From contig JADGAZ010000002.1 in NCBI GenBank assembly GCA_015231755.1, positions 1 through 64,000 on the forward strand: DNA of 64,000 bases, in the 5' to 3' direction. Below are positions 6,222 to 16,437 of this stretch, in pieces. Under the pieces are notes generated by a model. It was given only the letters and a program-made list of their open reading frames with translations, ran no database searches and was not told the origin of the DNA. The stretch comes from Magnetococcales bacterium (GTDB lineage Bacteria > Pseudomonadota > Magnetococcia > Magnetococcales > Magnetaquicoccaceae). The translations under genes and the position numbers were made by a program. Position 1 is the first letter of the stretch, and each line of letters opens with the position of its first letter.

Positions 6222-8425
6222 TTCTCAACCATAACAGGTTTGTGTTGATTCTTAATCGTAGAAAACGTGCGGGTAAGGCGTTTGATATCGTTGTCCCACC
6301 CGCTTAACAGGCTTTCTATATTGCTTTGTTCGAGATCAGTTAATCTTATCTTTGCCATCAGTCTGCGTATTGATCTGAACAGTTCATTTTTAATATCAGT
6401 AATGTTTGGCGTTATATTTTTAGCATCTAATACTGCGAACAAACCACTTCTTAATTTCTTTTCCTCGGTCAGATCAATGAAAAGAGCGCAATACAAATAA
6501 TACACTGCTTTAATTTTATCACCAATTAATTTTTTTGCCCTAAACCCAAACTCCTCACTGTCAATAATATGTTTATAATTATTAGCATAGAGCTCCTCTT
6601 TATAAGAATCTCTTGGGATTGCTAATTGATAATCGTCAGTAACTAATTCGAGATAGTTAAATGAAAAACAAAATTCTGACACGTTTGGAAAGACTTTAGT
6701 ATCTTTCCCAAGCAAATACATACCCCTCTCAGTTGGCAATAAAAAGAAATCGAGAGCAGATATATTCTTAGTATAGGTTGAGTAATCAATTTCAATGCAT
6801 TTGTATTCATTACTTGTACATAAACTTCCTAACGCAAGAAGGACAAATTCTCTCTGAAATCTCCCTAAATCACAAAACATTGAAACAACATCAGATGCGC
6901 GCACTTTGTCGTTGTTATTGTAAGATGTAACAACATATTTTAAAATTAGGTATTTTAACCAATAAGTGTGTTGATGCGGTTTATGCCATTCTGTGAAATT
7001 CATTTCAGGGGAAATTGTCGCATCAACCAAGAAAATATTTGGGAAATGTTCATTTGCTTGAGTATACCGCTTTTTAAAATTAAGCACATAAAGCATTACA
7101 AGAAGCGAAGGGTATTCGTTAAACAATCTTTTACAAATTATAAATGCCTCCTTATCAAAGGATAATTTTCCCAAAAACTCAATCAAAGAACGATACCTGT
7201 GATGACACATGTTATAGATGGCTTGCATAGAAGGTTCAGAAAAACCCTCTGCAGAAATCGTAAGAATAACTCCTATTTGCCCAAGCACATCTGAAAATAA
7301 TTCGCTTTTATTGTTATTCGCCTTCTGTATAGCCTTAATTGCTTCGCTTAATAGTTTTATCCTGGAATCTACAACATCTTTGAGTGGTGATTGCTTTAAT
7401 TTATAATACGTTCCATTTATACTCTTCTGACTGTCTGAAGATCTCTTCGTAAGAATAAAGTACAAATATGTTCTACAGAAGAAGAGCACACAAAGTCCTA
7501 GCTGACCAAAAGCACCATTTTGGTCAAAGATGTCAATTAAGTTTGAGATGTTATTCCCAAACCTTTCTGATTGGCAAATAAATTCTTTATCAAAGAATGA
7601 ATATTTTGAAAACCTGTAATGATAAATATCTAAATTATCAATTAAAATAATTAAACGGTATTTATCTTGCATCATTCTCGAAACAAGCGCTATAAAGTAC
7701 GGCTGTGGAGAGTTCTGTCTTGAAATATTTATATCATAATATATACCCAGGACACTAAATAAAGTTGATTCAATTTTTTTGATTAGCTCTACATAAAATT
7801 GATCATTAATATCTTTGTACACTTCTCTTCCAAGATATTCGTCTTTAACGTCAAATTTTACAGGAAACAATTTAAACCCATCATTTAAATCCATCCCAAA
7901 GACATCATTAACAACTCTTGTGGCAAATATGGATTTCCCTTCGCCTGGCTCACCAAGCAAATAACTAATACGATTTGTTCCGAAAATGTTTTTGAGATTA
8001 TTTGTTGTTATTGGATTTGCCGTTATAGATTTAAGAAATTCTTGATATGACAACTCTTCAGAAATTATTTGATCTTCTTTTGAAACGGTTCTGTAAACCC
8101 CAGGGGGGATATATGTTTCAGAAATAAAAAATTTTGCAAGATTGTCTTCTGCAATTATATTCTCGTCCTGATCATTTACTTGAAGGGTTTTGCTATAGCC
8201 AATCGTTGGTCTAACGTGATGCGAAAAACAATTTGTAAATAATTTGCTCCACTGCCTAGAATCAAGCTTTGCTGAAGATGAAGTTATTGTTTCTCGATAT
8301 TCTTGTAATGTTGGGCTATTTAATTTATCTAACAGCCTTAAAAACAAATCCTTGTAATTAACTGTTATTATTCCTGCATTATTCGTCTGAAGACTATCAG
8401 TACGTCTACTGGAATTTCTGTACAT
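6218..8425 (-). CDS. Large P-loop NTPase, candidate defence protein
   Basis: This 735-residue protein starts at the ATG at 8425 with AAGGGG upstream. The first 150 residues are uncharacterised. Residues 158-165 (GEPGEGKS) are a Walker A and residues 257-266 (YRLIILIDNLD) a Walker B with the IDNLD ending seen in STAND/KAP-like and AAA-type NTPases. The region after it contains LCVLFFCRTYLYF, a likely sensor strand, and the remaining 400 residues are helical with no repeat family I can name. Composition is very AT-rich. It forms a coupled pair with the 142-residue membrane protein downstream and sits inside the island framed by the tRNA-rpoD repeat. Known NTPases of this architecture include antiphage sensors, but I recognise no specific system. 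Confidence 0.7.
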   Translation of the reverse strand: MYRNSSRRTDSLQTNNAGIITVNYKDLFLRLLDKLNSPTLQEYRETITSSSAKLDSRQWSKLFTNCFSHHVRPTIGYSKTLQVNDQDENIIAEDNLAKFFISETYIPPGVYRTVSKEDQIISEELSYQEFLKSITANPITTNNLKNIFGTNRISYLLGEPGEGKSIFATRVVNDVFGMDLNDGFKLFPVKFDVKDEYLGREVYKDINDQFYVELIKKIESTLFSVLGIYYDINISRQNSPQPYFIALVSRMMQDKYRLIILIDNLDIYHYRFSKYSFFDKEFICQSERFGNNISNLIDIFDQNGAFGQLGLCVLFFCRTYLYFILTKRSSDSQKSINGTYYKLKQSPLKDVVDSRIKLLSEAIKAIQKANNNKSELFSDVLGQIGVILTISAEGFSEPSMQAIYNMCHHRYRSLIEFLGKLSFDKEAFIICKRLFNEYPSLLVMLYVLNFKKRYTQANEHFPNIFLVDATISPEMNFTEWHKPHQHTYWLKYLILKYVVTSYNNNDKVRASDVVSMFCDLGRFQREFVLLALGSLCTSNEYKCIEIDYSTYTKNISALDFFLLPTERGMYLLGKDTKVFPNVSEFCFSFNYLELVTDDYQLAIPRDSYKEELYANNYKHIIDSEEFGFRAKKLIGDKIKAVYYLYCALFIDLTEEKKLRSGLFAVLDAKNITPNITDIKNELFRSIRRLMAKIRLTDLEQSNIESLLSGWDNDIKRLTRTFSTIKNQHKPVMVEK

Positions 8426-8504
8426 CGCCCAACCCCTTTTTTCTTAATAAGAATAAGTATTCGTCAGCATCGTCCAGCAGTATCATAAGAACCACCCCGG
8501 ATCC

Positions 8505-8800
8505 AAGTTCGAATCCTCCCCCATTCTCCGCGACCAAGTTTCACTTCGAAACAGTCCAGTATCAGGAGTCAATAATATTCTCCCAGTATCAAATCGTTAA
8601 GTGGGTCCACAGGTTTTGGAGAATGTGGCCGGAGAGAGAATGATATCCGCCCATTTCGACGCCCGCAAGTCAAAAAAATCAAACCAAAAGCATTTTCGAA
8701 CCATCTCACGTAACCATTAAAAATATTGGAGTTATTTTATCACAAAAAAAACCGCCCCGAAGGGCGGCAACAGACGAAGAAAAACACTTCAAAATCAAAT
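8505..8800. repeat. Diverged copy of the region downstream of the tRNA (right copy)
   Basis: This matches 1738-2088 through CCCCATTCTCCGC, CAGGAGTCAAT and GGCCGGAGAGAGAATGATATC, with many substitutions and without the palindromic insertion seen at 1862-1886. I see no gene between the NTPase start at 8425 and the terminator at 8743. Confidence 0.75.
8743..8767 (-). terminator. Intrinsic terminator after the right tRNA gene
   Basis: On the minus strand CCGCCC-TTCG-GGGCGG is followed by eight T residues and GTG. It lies about 33 bases past the tRNA 3' end and is a textbook rho-independent terminator for the dnaG-rpoD-tRNA transcript or for the tRNA alone. Confidence 0.85.
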
Positions 8801-8876
8801 TGGTGGGCCCACCCGGATTCGAACCTGGGACCGACCGGTTATGAGCCGGCGGCTCTGACCGCTGAGCTATAGGCCC
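8801..8876 (-). tRNA. tRNA with CAT anticodon (Met or lysidine-modified Ile2), right copy
   Basis: By eye this is base-for-base identical to the copy at 2089-2164: a 76-base cloverleaf, anticodon loop CTCATAA, T loop GGTTCGAATCC, and an encoded CCA. It starts 20 bases downstream of the stop of the intact rpoD, so this is probably the ancestral locus. Confidence 0.93.
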
Positions 8877-10711
8877 GCATGACATTTTACGTCGTTTCAA
8901 GACTCCAGAAAACTTCTCAGCTTGCGCGAGCGGGTGGGGTGGCGGAGCTTGCGCAGGGCTTTGGCTTCGATTTGGCGGATGCGTTCGCGGGTGACGTGGA
9001 ACTGCTTGCCCACCTCTTCCAGCGTATGATCCGTATGCACGCCAATGCCGAAACGCATGCGCAAGACATTCTCCTCCCGATCGGTCAAGGTTTTCAATAC
9101 CCGTCCGGTGGTGTCGCGCAGATTGGCCATGATGGCCAGTTCCGAAGGCGACAGCATGGACTTGTCTTCGATGAAATCCCCCAGATGGGAATCCTCTTCG
9201 TCCCCCACCGGGGTCTCCAGGGAGATGGGCTCCTTGGCGATTTTGAGTACCTTGCGCACCTTGTCCAAAGACATTTCCATGCGTTCGGCGATCTCTTCGG
9301 GGGTGGGTTCCCGGCCCATCTCCTGCACCATCTGACGGCTGGTACGCACCAGCTTGTTGATGGTCTCGATCATGTGTACCGGAATGCGAATGGTGCGGGC
9401 CTGATCGGCAATGGAACGGGTGATGGCCTGCCGGATCCACCAGGTGGCATACGTCGAAAACTTGTAACCCCGACGCCACTCGAACTTGTCCACCGCCTTC
9501 ATCAAACCGATGTTGCCCTCCTGGATCAGATCCAGGAATTGCAGTCCCCGGTTGGTGTATTTCTTGGCAATCGAGATCACCAAACGCAGGTTGGCCTCCA
9601 CCATCTCCTTTTTGGCCCAACTGGCCTTGCGTTCCCCGGTCATGATCTTTTTGTTGGTGTTTTTCAGATCCGTGACCGTCTGACCGGCTTCGGCCTCGAT
9701 TTCGGTGATCCGGTCCCGCAGGGCGTACAGATCCTCCCGATGTTCGTAAAATCGCTGCCACGCCGGAGAAGGATGATTGGAAAACTTGTCCACCCAGACC
9801 TTGCGACCGTCGCTGCCCTGGTACTCCTTGAGAAAAGTCTTCTTGGGCACACCGGCAATTTCGGAGACTTTCAGAATTTCCATCTCCACTTCACGCACCC
9901 GCTCGACGTATTTCTTTAAAATACGCACCATGCGGTCGATCTGCTTGAAGGAAAACTTGACCGATACCACCGCCTTGACGATGCGCTCGCGCCGATCCCG
10001 ATAACGCCGACGCAACCGCTTGACCCCGACCCCATCTCCGGCCAGCCGACATTTCTCCTGTTCGGCGCGGATTTCGTTCAGCATCACGTTGTCGGCGGCA
10101 ATGGAATCAAATACCGCCTGGGTCTGTTCCAGCAACTCCTGGATGCGCAGATTCTCTTCTTCGGTGGATTTTTTCATGGCGAGCAACCCTTCGCCGCCAT
10201 CCAGATCATGGGACTCGTCGTCCTCATCCATCAGGTCATCGGATTTGTCGTCCAGATCGTCGTCATCGTCGCTGTCCTCGTCGTCGGACTCTTCTCCGTC
10301 GCCATCCTCCCCCAGTTCGTGGGAGGGGGCGGGAATGTCGAGGATATCGCGCAGACTCACCTGACCATTGCGCAACTTTTCCGCCAGCAGAATGATCTCC
10401 TGGAACGTCACCGGGGAGTCGCAAATGGCGGAAATCACCTCGTTGCGCCCAGCCTCGATGCGCTGGGCGATCATGATCTCCCCTTCACGGGTCAACAGGT
10501 CCACAGACCCCATTTCCCGCAGATACATGCGTACCGGGTCATCGGTCTTGCCCAGATCGATATCCTCGATGCCGCCATCCGACCCGCCCCGTTTGCCGAA
10601 CAGATCATCCCCGTCGTCCGGATCGTCCACATCCACGTCGCCCAGGTCCACATCCAGTTCGACATCCACGTCCACATCCCCCAAAGGAATGGACTTGATG
10701 GAAGAGACCAC
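8801..10711. repeat. 1.91-kb direct repeat, right copy (tRNA plus 3' part of intact rpoD)
   Basis: This is the counterpart of 2089-3999. Here the sequence continues past 10711 into the normal rpoD 5' end and on to dnaG, so this is the intact side of the duplication. Confidence 0.95.
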
Positions 10712-10903
10712 TTCCGGTTCTTCCACCAGATGAATGCCCAAATCATCCAGCACAGTCACCACGTCCTCGATCTGCTCCGCGACGTTGACATTATGGGGAA
10801 GGACATCGTTGACTTCGTCATAGGTCAGAAATCCACGCTCCTTGCCGCGCTCGATCAAGAGTTTCATCTGACCCAGTTTGGGATCTTCACCCATATTATT
10901 CAT
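8897..10903 (-). CDS. rpoD: RNA polymerase vegetative sigma factor RpoD (sigma-70)
   Basis: This is a 668-residue housekeeping sigma factor. I start it at the ATG at 10903 (GGGAG upstream) because a longer frame only runs back into dnaG. Residues 1-65 form region 1.1 ([20 protein letters not shown]). A strongly acidic stretch rich in Asp and Ser lies in the non-conserved region. Region 1.2 begins [12 protein letters not shown]. Region 2 has [18 protein letters not shown] and [15 protein letters not shown]. Region 4 has [20 protein letters not shown]. It directs transcription of essential genes. It lies 44 bases after dnaG in the classical macromolecular-synthesis order, though without rpsU. 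A second copy lacking the first 64 residues is at 2185-4002. Confidence 0.97.
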   Translation of the reverse strand: MNNMGEDPKLGQMKLLIERGKERGFLTYDEVNDVLPHNVNVAEQIEDVVTVLDDLGIHLVEEPEVVSSIKSIPLGDVDVDVELDVDLGDVDVDDPDDGDDLFGKRGGSDGGIEDIDLGKTDDPVRMYLREMGSVDLLTREGEIMIAQRIEAGRNEVISAICDSPVTFQEIILLAEKLRNGQVSLRDILDIPAPSHELGEDGDGEESDDEDSDDDDDLDDKSDDLMDEDDESHDLDGGEGLLAMKKSTEEENLRIQELLEQTQAVFDSIAADNVMLNEIRAEQEKCRLAGDGVGVKRLRRRYRDRRERIVKAVVSVKFSFKQIDRMVRILKKYVERVREVEMEILKVSEIAGVPKKTFLKEYQGSDGRKVWVDKFSNHPSPAWQRFYEHREDLYALRDRITEIEAEAGQTVTDLKNTNKKIMTGERKASWAKKEMVEANLRLVISIAKKYTNRGLQFLDLIQEGNIGLMKAVDKFEWRRGYKFSTYATWWIRQAITRSIADQARTIRIPVHMIETINKLVRTSRQMVQEMGREPTPEEIAERMEMSLDKVRKVLKIAKEPISLETPVGDEEDSHLGDFIEDKSMLSPSELAIMANLRDTTGRVLKTLTDREENVLRMRFGIGVHTDHTLEEVGKQFHVTRERIRQIEAKALRKLRHPTRSRKLRSFLES

Positions 10904-10947
10904 CCATCTCCCGATTGTTCCTGATTGTGATGCCAACCATGTCCCTT

Positions 10948-12750
10948 TTAGCGCGCCTCTTCCCGAACGGTTTTGCGTTCCAGCACCCTGCGTTCTTCCA
11001 GTTTCAGGGCGCGACACCGGGAGGTCAGAGTATTGTCGTGATCGCCTTCCAGATCGATCCGACGCATCAGATTCATCCGTTCCCGGCGCAAGGTCTTGAC
11101 ATGCACACTGATCAAACAGCCGTCGAACTCTTCATCGGCCAAATCCGGCGACAACTCCTCGGCGGCCAGAATCTCTTGCACCCGTCGGGCCATCTCCGGT
11201 GTGGAAAACCGTTCCGGCGGCCAGCGACCGGAGCTGTCAGCGCCTTGCTGGCCCCATTCGATCAATTCGGTCAACAAGGCGGCCAGTTGCGCGTTTTCCA
11301 GTTGCAGGCGGCTCAACTCCTCCTCCCGTTCTTTGGCGAGACGGGGGTGCCGCAGCAGCAAAGCCAGCAGGGCCTGTTCGTGATCCCGTTGGGAAGGCGT
11401 CTGACCCTGGCGGACAGGCCGAGGCGCAGGAGAAGCCCGTACCGGTCGCGGTTCCGGGGGTCTCACCCCCTGAGCGAATCGCAACGGGATATGCAAACGT
11501 TGACCCAACGTCTCGGCGTAAAGTTCCCGCAGCAAAGGATCCTTCACCTTGGCCAGCAACGGACGGGCACGATGCATCAGGGCTGCACGTCCTTCGGGGT
11601 CTGCGGCGTTCAGGCCGGCACCGAGCCTGCGGACCAGAAACTCGATGGGGGCGATGGCCCCTTCGATGCGTCGGGCGAATCCCGCCGCCCCTTCCCGCCG
11701 CACCACCTCATCCGGATCCTCTCCGGGAGGCAGAAACAAAAAGGCCGCGTGACGATCCGCCTCCAGACCATCGAAAAACAGTTCCAACGCCCGCCAGGCC
11801 GCTTTTTCCCCCGCCGCGTCGCCGTCGAAACAGAAATGAATCTTGCGCGTCTGTTGCCATAAAAGACGCAAATGATCCGGAGTCAAGGCGGTTCCCAGGG
11901 TGGCCACCACCGGCAGCACCCCCTTGTCCACCAGGGAGAGACGATCCATGTAGCCTTCCACCACGATGGCCGAACCACTCTTGCGGATCGACTCCCGGGC
12001 GGTTTCCAGGCCATACAGGAGTTTGCCCTTCTGAAAGACTTCGGTTTCCGGCGAATTGAGATATTTCGGTTCGCCCGGCCCCATCAATCGTCCGCCAAAT
12101 CCGACGCAACGCCCCTTGAGATCGTGAATGGGAAAGATGATCCGATCCCGGAAACGGTCATACAGTCGTTCACCGGGGGCCTTGCGGGTCACCAATCCGG
12201 CCTGCTCCAGGAGTTCCCCCGCCGCCTCGCCGCCGCCGAAACGGTCCAGCAGACGACTCCATCCTCCAGGGGCATACCCCAAGCCTTCGTTTTCCACGGT
12301 GGCGGGTTTCAGTCCCCGGTCCGCCAGATAGCGACGGGCCATGTTGCCGCCGGGAGCGGTCAACTCCTCCCGGTACCAGGCCCGCACCGCCGCGAGCATT
12401 TCCAGCACCCGACGCCGCGACTCCTCCCGGCGGGCGGTCTCCGGATCTTCCGGCCCATCCCGGGGCAAGGAGATGCCGGTCATGGCCGCCAACTCTTCCA
12501 CGGCTTCGTTGAAGCCGACACCTTTGGACTTCATCACGAAGTCGAAGGCGTCACCTCCTTCGCCGCAGCCGAAACATTTATACCCCTTGTCCGGCCTCAC
12601 CGAAAACGAAGGGGTTTTCTCATTATGAAACGGGCACAGCCCCTGCCAACCGGTTCCCTGTTTCTTCAGAGTGACCCGACGGCCCACCAGTTCCAGGAGA
12701 TCCACCCGCTCACGGATCAGGTCAATGAGTGTGTCGGGATACCGGGGCAT
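10948..12750 (-). CDS. dnaG: DNA primase DnaG
   Basis: This 600-residue primase makes RNA primers for lagging-strand synthesis with the DnaB helicase. The N-terminal zinc-binding domain shows [20 protein letters not shown] followed by CFGCG (residues about 38-62). The catalytic core has [20 protein letters not shown], the Toprim motif [11 protein letters not shown], and the metal-binding [14 protein letters not shown] proline-rich linker (near residue 430) leads to the C-terminal helicase-interacting domain. Length and layout are normal. rpoD follows after 44 bases, so the two are probably co-transcribed. The ATG at 12750 has only a modest upstream GGATGG. Confidence 0.97.
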   Translation of the reverse strand: MPRYPDTLIDLIRERVDLLELVGRRVTLKKQGTGWQGLCPFHNEKTPSFSVRPDKGYKCFGCGEGGDAFDFVMKSKGVGFNEAVEELAAMTGISLPRDGPEDPETARREESRRRVLEMLAAVRAWYREELTAPGGNMARRYLADRGLKPATVENEGLGYAPGGWSRLLDRFGGGEAAGELLEQAGLVTRKAPGERLYDRFRDRIIFPIHDLKGRCVGFGGRLMGPGEPKYLNSPETEVFQKGKLLYGLETARESIRKSGSAIVVEGYMDRLSLVDKGVLPVVATLGTALTPDHLRLLWQQTRKIHFCFDGDAAGEKAAWRALELFFDGLEADRHAAFLFLPPGEDPDEVVRREGAAGFARRIEGAIAPIEFLVRRLGAGLNAADPEGRAALMHRARPLLAKVKDPLLRELYAETLGQRLHIPLRFAQGVRPPEPRPVRASPAPRPVRQGQTPSQRDHEQALLALLLRHPRLAKEREEELSRLQLENAQLAALLTELIEWGQQGADSSGRWPPERFSTPEMARRVQEILAAEELSPDLADEEFDGCLISVHVKTLRRERMNLMRRIDLEGDHDNTLTSRCRALKLEERRVLERKTVREEAR

Positions 12751-12945
12751 GGGGCCATCCGTTGAAGCGCGTCATAAAGAAACCGTCACACCACACCTGC
12801 TGGCGTGACCGTGCATCGAAACAGGAGTGCCGGTCGTTCCATGTATGTTTCGGCATAACATTTTATTTGACTACGATAGGTTGCGCTTGTCAAGTCCAGA
12901 GAGAAAAATTTTCTCGACAATCGACATCATCCCCCCTCCCGGGCG

Positions 12946-13296
12946 CTATCGACACACCATGGGACCCACCCTGCGCCCTCCCAGAATATGCACATGGAGA
13001 TGCGCCACCTCCTGTCCGCCATGGTCGCGGGTATTGATCAAGGTGCGATACCCCGCTTCGGCCACCCCCAGTTCCCGGGCCACATGGGCCACGCGTTCCA
13101 GCAGATGTCCCGCCTCGGCGCGATCCGCCACGCCCAGATCATCCAGACAGGCCACGTGACGCTTGGGAATCACCAACGCATGCACCGGAGTCTGGGGATG
13201 AATGTCATGAAAAGCGAAAACCATCTCATCTTCGTAAATCTTTTTGGACGGAATGAGGCCTTGCACAATCTTGCAAAAAATACACTCCTGGGACAT
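12946..13296 (-). CDS. HIT family hydrolase (Hint/HinT-like)
   Basis: This 116-residue protein starts at the ATG at 13296, preceded by AAGGAG; the frame extends to 13344 but without a ribosome site. It begins MSQECIFCKIVQGLIPSKK, with the metal-binding Cys pair common in bacterial HIT proteins, has FAFHDIHPQTPVHALVIPK, and ends with the histidine triad HLHVHILGG. The family hydrolyses nucleoside phosphoramidates such as adenosine 5'-monophosphoramidates. It is divergently oriented from the sugar dehydrogenase gene at 13486 and stands alone as a housekeeping gene. Confidence 0.93.
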   Translation of the reverse strand: MSQECIFCKIVQGLIPSKKIYEDEMVFAFHDIHPQTPVHALVIPKRHVACLDDLGVADRAEAGHLLERVAHVARELGVAEAGYRTLINTRDHGGQEVAHLHVHILGGRRVGPMVCR

Positions 13297-13485
13297 GGGT
13301 CGATTCTCCTTGTGTGGGCGGTCAGATGAAATCCGGATCCCCAATCATACCCTCCTTTTTCCAGGCTTGACACCTCTCCACTCCAATAGGCATGATTTTG
13401 GCATAAATCCATCTTCGAACCACGTCATCGGCGCGCGGATGCCAAACGGATCCATTTTCCACCACCATCACGGGCTAAAGCTTGC

Positions 13486-14763
13486 ATGAAATCCTTGTCT
13501 GAGATCAAACTGGCCATCATCGGCTTGGGATATGTGGGTCTGCCACTGGCCGTGGAGTTCGGCAGCAAGCGTTCCGTACTCGGCTTCGACATCAATCAAC
13601 AGCGTATCGACGAACTGCGCGCCGGCAACGATCTGACCCTGGAAACCCATCGGGAAGAGCTCCTGGCCGCCACGCAATTGCGTTTCACCACCCGCCTGGA
13701 AGATCTGCGGGAGTGCAACTGCTTCATCGTCACCGTGCCCACCCCCATCGACACCCACAAACGCCCGGACCTGACCCCGTTGATCAAGGCCAGCGAAACC
13801 GTGGGCAAGGTACTCAAGCCCGACGATGTGGTCATTTACGAATCCACCGTCTATCCCGGCTGCACCGAAGAGGATTGTGTGCCCATTCTCGAACGTTTCT
13901 CGGGATTGACCTTCAATCGGGAGTTCTTCGTGGGCTACTCCCCGGAGCGGATCAATCCGGGCGACAAGGAACACCGGGTCACCACGATCCGCAAAGTCAC
14001 CTCCGGCTCCACCCCGGAAATCGCCGACCTGATCGACGCCCTCTACAACGAAATCATCACCGCCGGCACCCACAAGGCTCCCACCATCCAGGTGGCCGAA
14101 GCCGCCAAGGTGATCGAAAACACCCAGCGGGATCTCAACATTGCCCTCATCAACGAACTGGCGATCATTTTCAACAAAATGGGCATCGACACCGAAGCGG
14201 TGCTCCAGGCCGCGGGCAGCAAATGGAACTTTTTGCCCTTTCGTCCCGGTCTGGTGGGGGGGCATTGCATCGGCGTGGATCCGTATTACCTCACCCACAA
14301 GGCCCAGAGCATCGGTTATCACCCGGAGATCATCCTGGCGGGCCGACGCCTCAACGACTCCATGGGGGTGTACGTGGTGGCCCAACTGGTCAAGGCCATG
14401 ACCAAACGCCGTCTGCTGGTGGATGGCGCACGCATCCTGGTGATGGGTCTGACCTTCAAGGAGAACTGCCCGGACCTGCGCAACACCCGGGTGGTGGATA
14501 TCGTCAACGAACTGCACGACTACCATTGCAGCGTGGATGTGTTCGACCCCTGGGTTGCGCTTCACGAGGCCCACCACGAATACGGCATCACGCCGGTGAC
14601 CCACCCGGAAGAAAACGCCTACGACGCCATCATTCTCGCCGTGGCCCATCAGCAGTTCCGGGAGATGGGCGTGGAGCGGATCCGGCGGCTCGGCAAGCCG
14701 GGCCATGTGCTTTACGATCTGAAATACCTGTTTCCCGCGGAGGCCACCGACCTGCGGCTGTGA
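13486..14763 (+). CDS. tviB: UDP-N-acetylhexosamine 6-dehydrogenase (TviB/WbpO/WbpA-like)
   Basis: This 425-residue NAD-dependent nucleotide-sugar dehydrogenase oxidises C6 of a UDP-N-acetylhexosamine to the uronic acid, a precursor for surface polysaccharides. The N-terminal Rossmann motif is [19 protein letters not shown]. The middle contains [16 protein letters not shown] and [13 protein letters not shown], typical of the TviB/WbpO branch. The catalytic cysteine lies in [16 protein letters not shown], and the C-terminal domain has [17 protein letters not shown]. It stands alone on the plus strand between minus-strand genes, away from the large glycan cluster at 47.6-64 kb. The exact sugar substrate (GlcNAc or GalNAc) cannot be read from the sequence. 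Confidence 0.88.
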   Translation: MKSLSEIKLAIIGLGYVGLPLAVEFGSKRSVLGFDINQQRIDELRAGNDLTLETHREELLAATQLRFTTRLEDLRECNCFIVTVPTPIDTHKRPDLTPLIKASETVGKVLKPDDVVIYESTVYPGCTEEDCVPILERFSGLTFNREFFVGYSPERINPGDKEHRVTTIRKVTSGSTPEIADLIDALYNEIITAGTHKAPTIQVAEAAKVIENTQRDLNIALINELAIIFNKMGIDTEAVLQAAGSKWNFLPFRPGLVGGHCIGVDPYYLTHKAQSIGYHPEIILAGRRLNDSMGVYVVAQLVKAMTKRRLLVDGARILVMGLTFKENCPDLRNTRVVDIVNELHDYHCSVDVFDPWVALHEAHHEYGITPVTHPEENAYDAIILAVAHQQFREMGVERIRRLGKPGHVLYDLKYLFPAEATDLRL

Positions 14764-14806
14764 ACCGAGACACCAGGCGAACCCGGCTTGTCACGCTCCT
14801 CAAAGG

Positions 14807-15742
14807 TCACACGCCCCCCTGGGAGCGCCGACGCACGATCACCCGTCCATTCTGACGCACCAGCAGACTGGAAAGCCGGGTCCGACCCCGCCCCAGACGC
14901 ACCTCCTCTTCCACCAGAAAAAAACGGCTGGAGACCGTCAAACCGTCGGAAAGCACCTCCCGGCCCTTGAGGAGCGGCTCCGCCAGAAAGGTGGCCAGAT
15001 CCTTGAATCCCTCCCCCCGTTGCCGTTTGTCGTCCAGGGTCATGGCCTCGGAGCGGGTCATGTTTACGACCAGGGTCATCAGCAGTTCCACAGGGGCGGT
15101 GTTGATATTCAACTCGGTGCGCTCCGGCAAGGCAGTCACCAGAGGCAACAGTCGGCTCACAGCCTCTTCGTTGAACCCTTCCACCAGCCGCAACTCGGTT
15201 GGCGTAACAAACGGCTGATTGGCCGCCCGATAGGGGGGACGCCGGCCCAGATAGGTCTCATCCTCGGCCCCTCCCGGCTGGCTCACCTGACTGTCCGCAT
15301 CGATCCAGTCCACCACCGCCAGGGCCAGTCGGGCATCCAGCCCCATCACCCGCAACAACCGCTCGAAACGGGCACGATCCACCGGACTCTGCTTGCCATC
15401 CCGCACCAGGTTGTTCAGATTGAACCGGCCTTGCAGATCGGTGATCCGTCCCGTGGCCGTACCCCCGGTCACCGGAATCGGCGGCGGGGTGGCGGCCCAG
15501 AGTTCGTTTAAATGGTCATGATTGCTCTCTGCCGCGTCCCGACTCAAAATGCCCATGGCCCAGGCCTCTCCCCCCAGGGCCAGATGCAAACCCCGATCCC
15601 GCTCCATGATATTGCCGCTGGCACGTATATCCAGATGCTGGGCCGAAATCATGCCAATGGTCACCGTCACCGCCACCGAGACGATCAGCAAGGCGGTCAG
15701 CAACGCGGCTCCCCGTCGGGATTCTCTTCCCACCACGGCCAT
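14807..15742 (-). CDS. gspK: Type II secretion minor pseudopilin GspK
   Basis: This 311-residue protein starts at the ATG at 15742, which overlaps the gspJ stop (TGATG); a longer frame upstream is only read-through. After a short basic leader comes RRGAALLTALLIVSVAVTVT, the hydrophobic pseudopilin helix without the Glu at +5, as usual for GspK. The large globular domain has DLQGRFNLNNLV and VVDWIDADSQVSQPGG, then TELNINTAP, all GspK signatures. GspK caps the pseudopilus tip together with GspI and GspJ. It is the last gene of the gspFGHIJK run, all on the minus strand and mostly with four-base overlaps. Confidence 0.93.
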   Translation of the reverse strand: MAVVGRESRRGAALLTALLIVSVAVTVTIGMISAQHLDIRASGNIMERDRGLHLALGGEAWAMGILSRDAAESNHDHLNELWAATPPPIPVTGGTATGRITDLQGRFNLNNLVRDGKQSPVDRARFERLLRVMGLDARLALAVVDWIDADSQVSQPGGAEDETYLGRRPPYRAANQPFVTPTELRLVEGFNEEAVSRLLPLVTALPERTELNINTAPVELLMTLVVNMTRSEAMTLDDKRQRGEGFKDLATFLAEPLLKGREVLSDGLTVSSRFFLVEEEVRLGRGRTRLSSLLVRQNGRVIVRRRSQGGV

Positions 15743-16437
15743 CACCCGCCGCCTCCAATCTCGAACACGCGCCGCACCCGTCCCCAACCGCTCTTGAGCA
15801 CCACAATCTCCACCGCCCGTGGCAAGGAGACCTCCGCCCCTCCCGGAACGGTTCCCGGCGCGACACCCGGAATGGCTCCCCCGGCGGGAATCCCTCCGGA
15901 TCCCCCCGAACCCGGCGCCGCCGGCATGGGCCAGGTGCCCCGCCATTTGCCATCCACGGCCAGGAATCGGATCTCCACCTCCGTCACCGCTTCCAGCAGG
16001 ATCTCCCCCTTGGGAACCTCGTCTTGCACCCGGTCCAGCACAGGCCAGGAGCGACGCAACACCTGTCCCTCCTCCAGGGAGTAGGCCACCCGTTCCAACG
16101 CGCTGCGGGCCAGACCACGGGGATTGGGTCGGCCTCCCCGGGTCAATTCAAGAAACCGGGTCGAGCCATCGCTGCCCACCAACGCCGGAAAAACTTTTTG
16201 TTGACCATCCCGCATGCCTCTGGGCACCGCCTGTTCCACATCCCTGGATACGAACAGAAAAAAAGTCCGCAACGCATCCAACGCCTCCATGCGTTTCATC
16301 CCCTCCTGACGGGCCTGCAACAAGGCGTTCAACCCGCCATAGGCCATCGCCGACATCACCGCGAACACCGCCAACGCCGCCAGCAGCTCCAGCAGGGTGA
16401 AGCCGCGCCGATCCGCAAGAGTCATCGGGGATTTCAT
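15742..16437 (-). CDS. gspJ: Type II secretion minor pseudopilin GspJ
   Basis: This 231-residue protein starts at the ATG at 16437, overlapping the gspI stop by four bases. The prepilin motif RRGFTLLELLAALAVFAVMS places the cleavage site after the glycine at about residue 12. The following domain (ALRTFFLFVSRDVEQAVPRG, later RVAYSLEEGQVLRRSWPVLD) matches GspJ. A Gly/Pro/Ala-rich insert near residues 180-205 is an oddity. GspJ joins GspI and GspK in the pseudopilus tip complex. Confidence 0.92.
   Translation of the reverse strand: MKSPMTLADRRGFTLLELLAALAVFAVMSAMAYGGLNALLQARQEGMKRMEALDALRTFFLFVSRDVEQAVPRGMRDGQQKVFPALVGSDGSTRFLELTRGGRPNPRGLARSALERVAYSLEEGQVLRRSWPVLDRVQDEVPKGEILLEAVTEVEIRFLAVDGKWRGTWPMPAAPGSGGSGGIPAGGAIPGVAPGTVPGGAEVSLPRAVEIVVLKSGWGRVRRVFEIGGGG

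Noticed and set aside
2089-10711. Typical tRNA-integrated genomic island with an integrase
   Set aside because: No tyrosine integrase is present, both tRNA copies are complete, and the repeat extends 1.8 kb into rpoD, far beyond a normal attachment site.
15743-15946. N-terminal extension of gspK
   Set aside because: It lies wholly inside gspJ, and the overlapping TGATG start at 15742 gives a normal pseudopilin leader.
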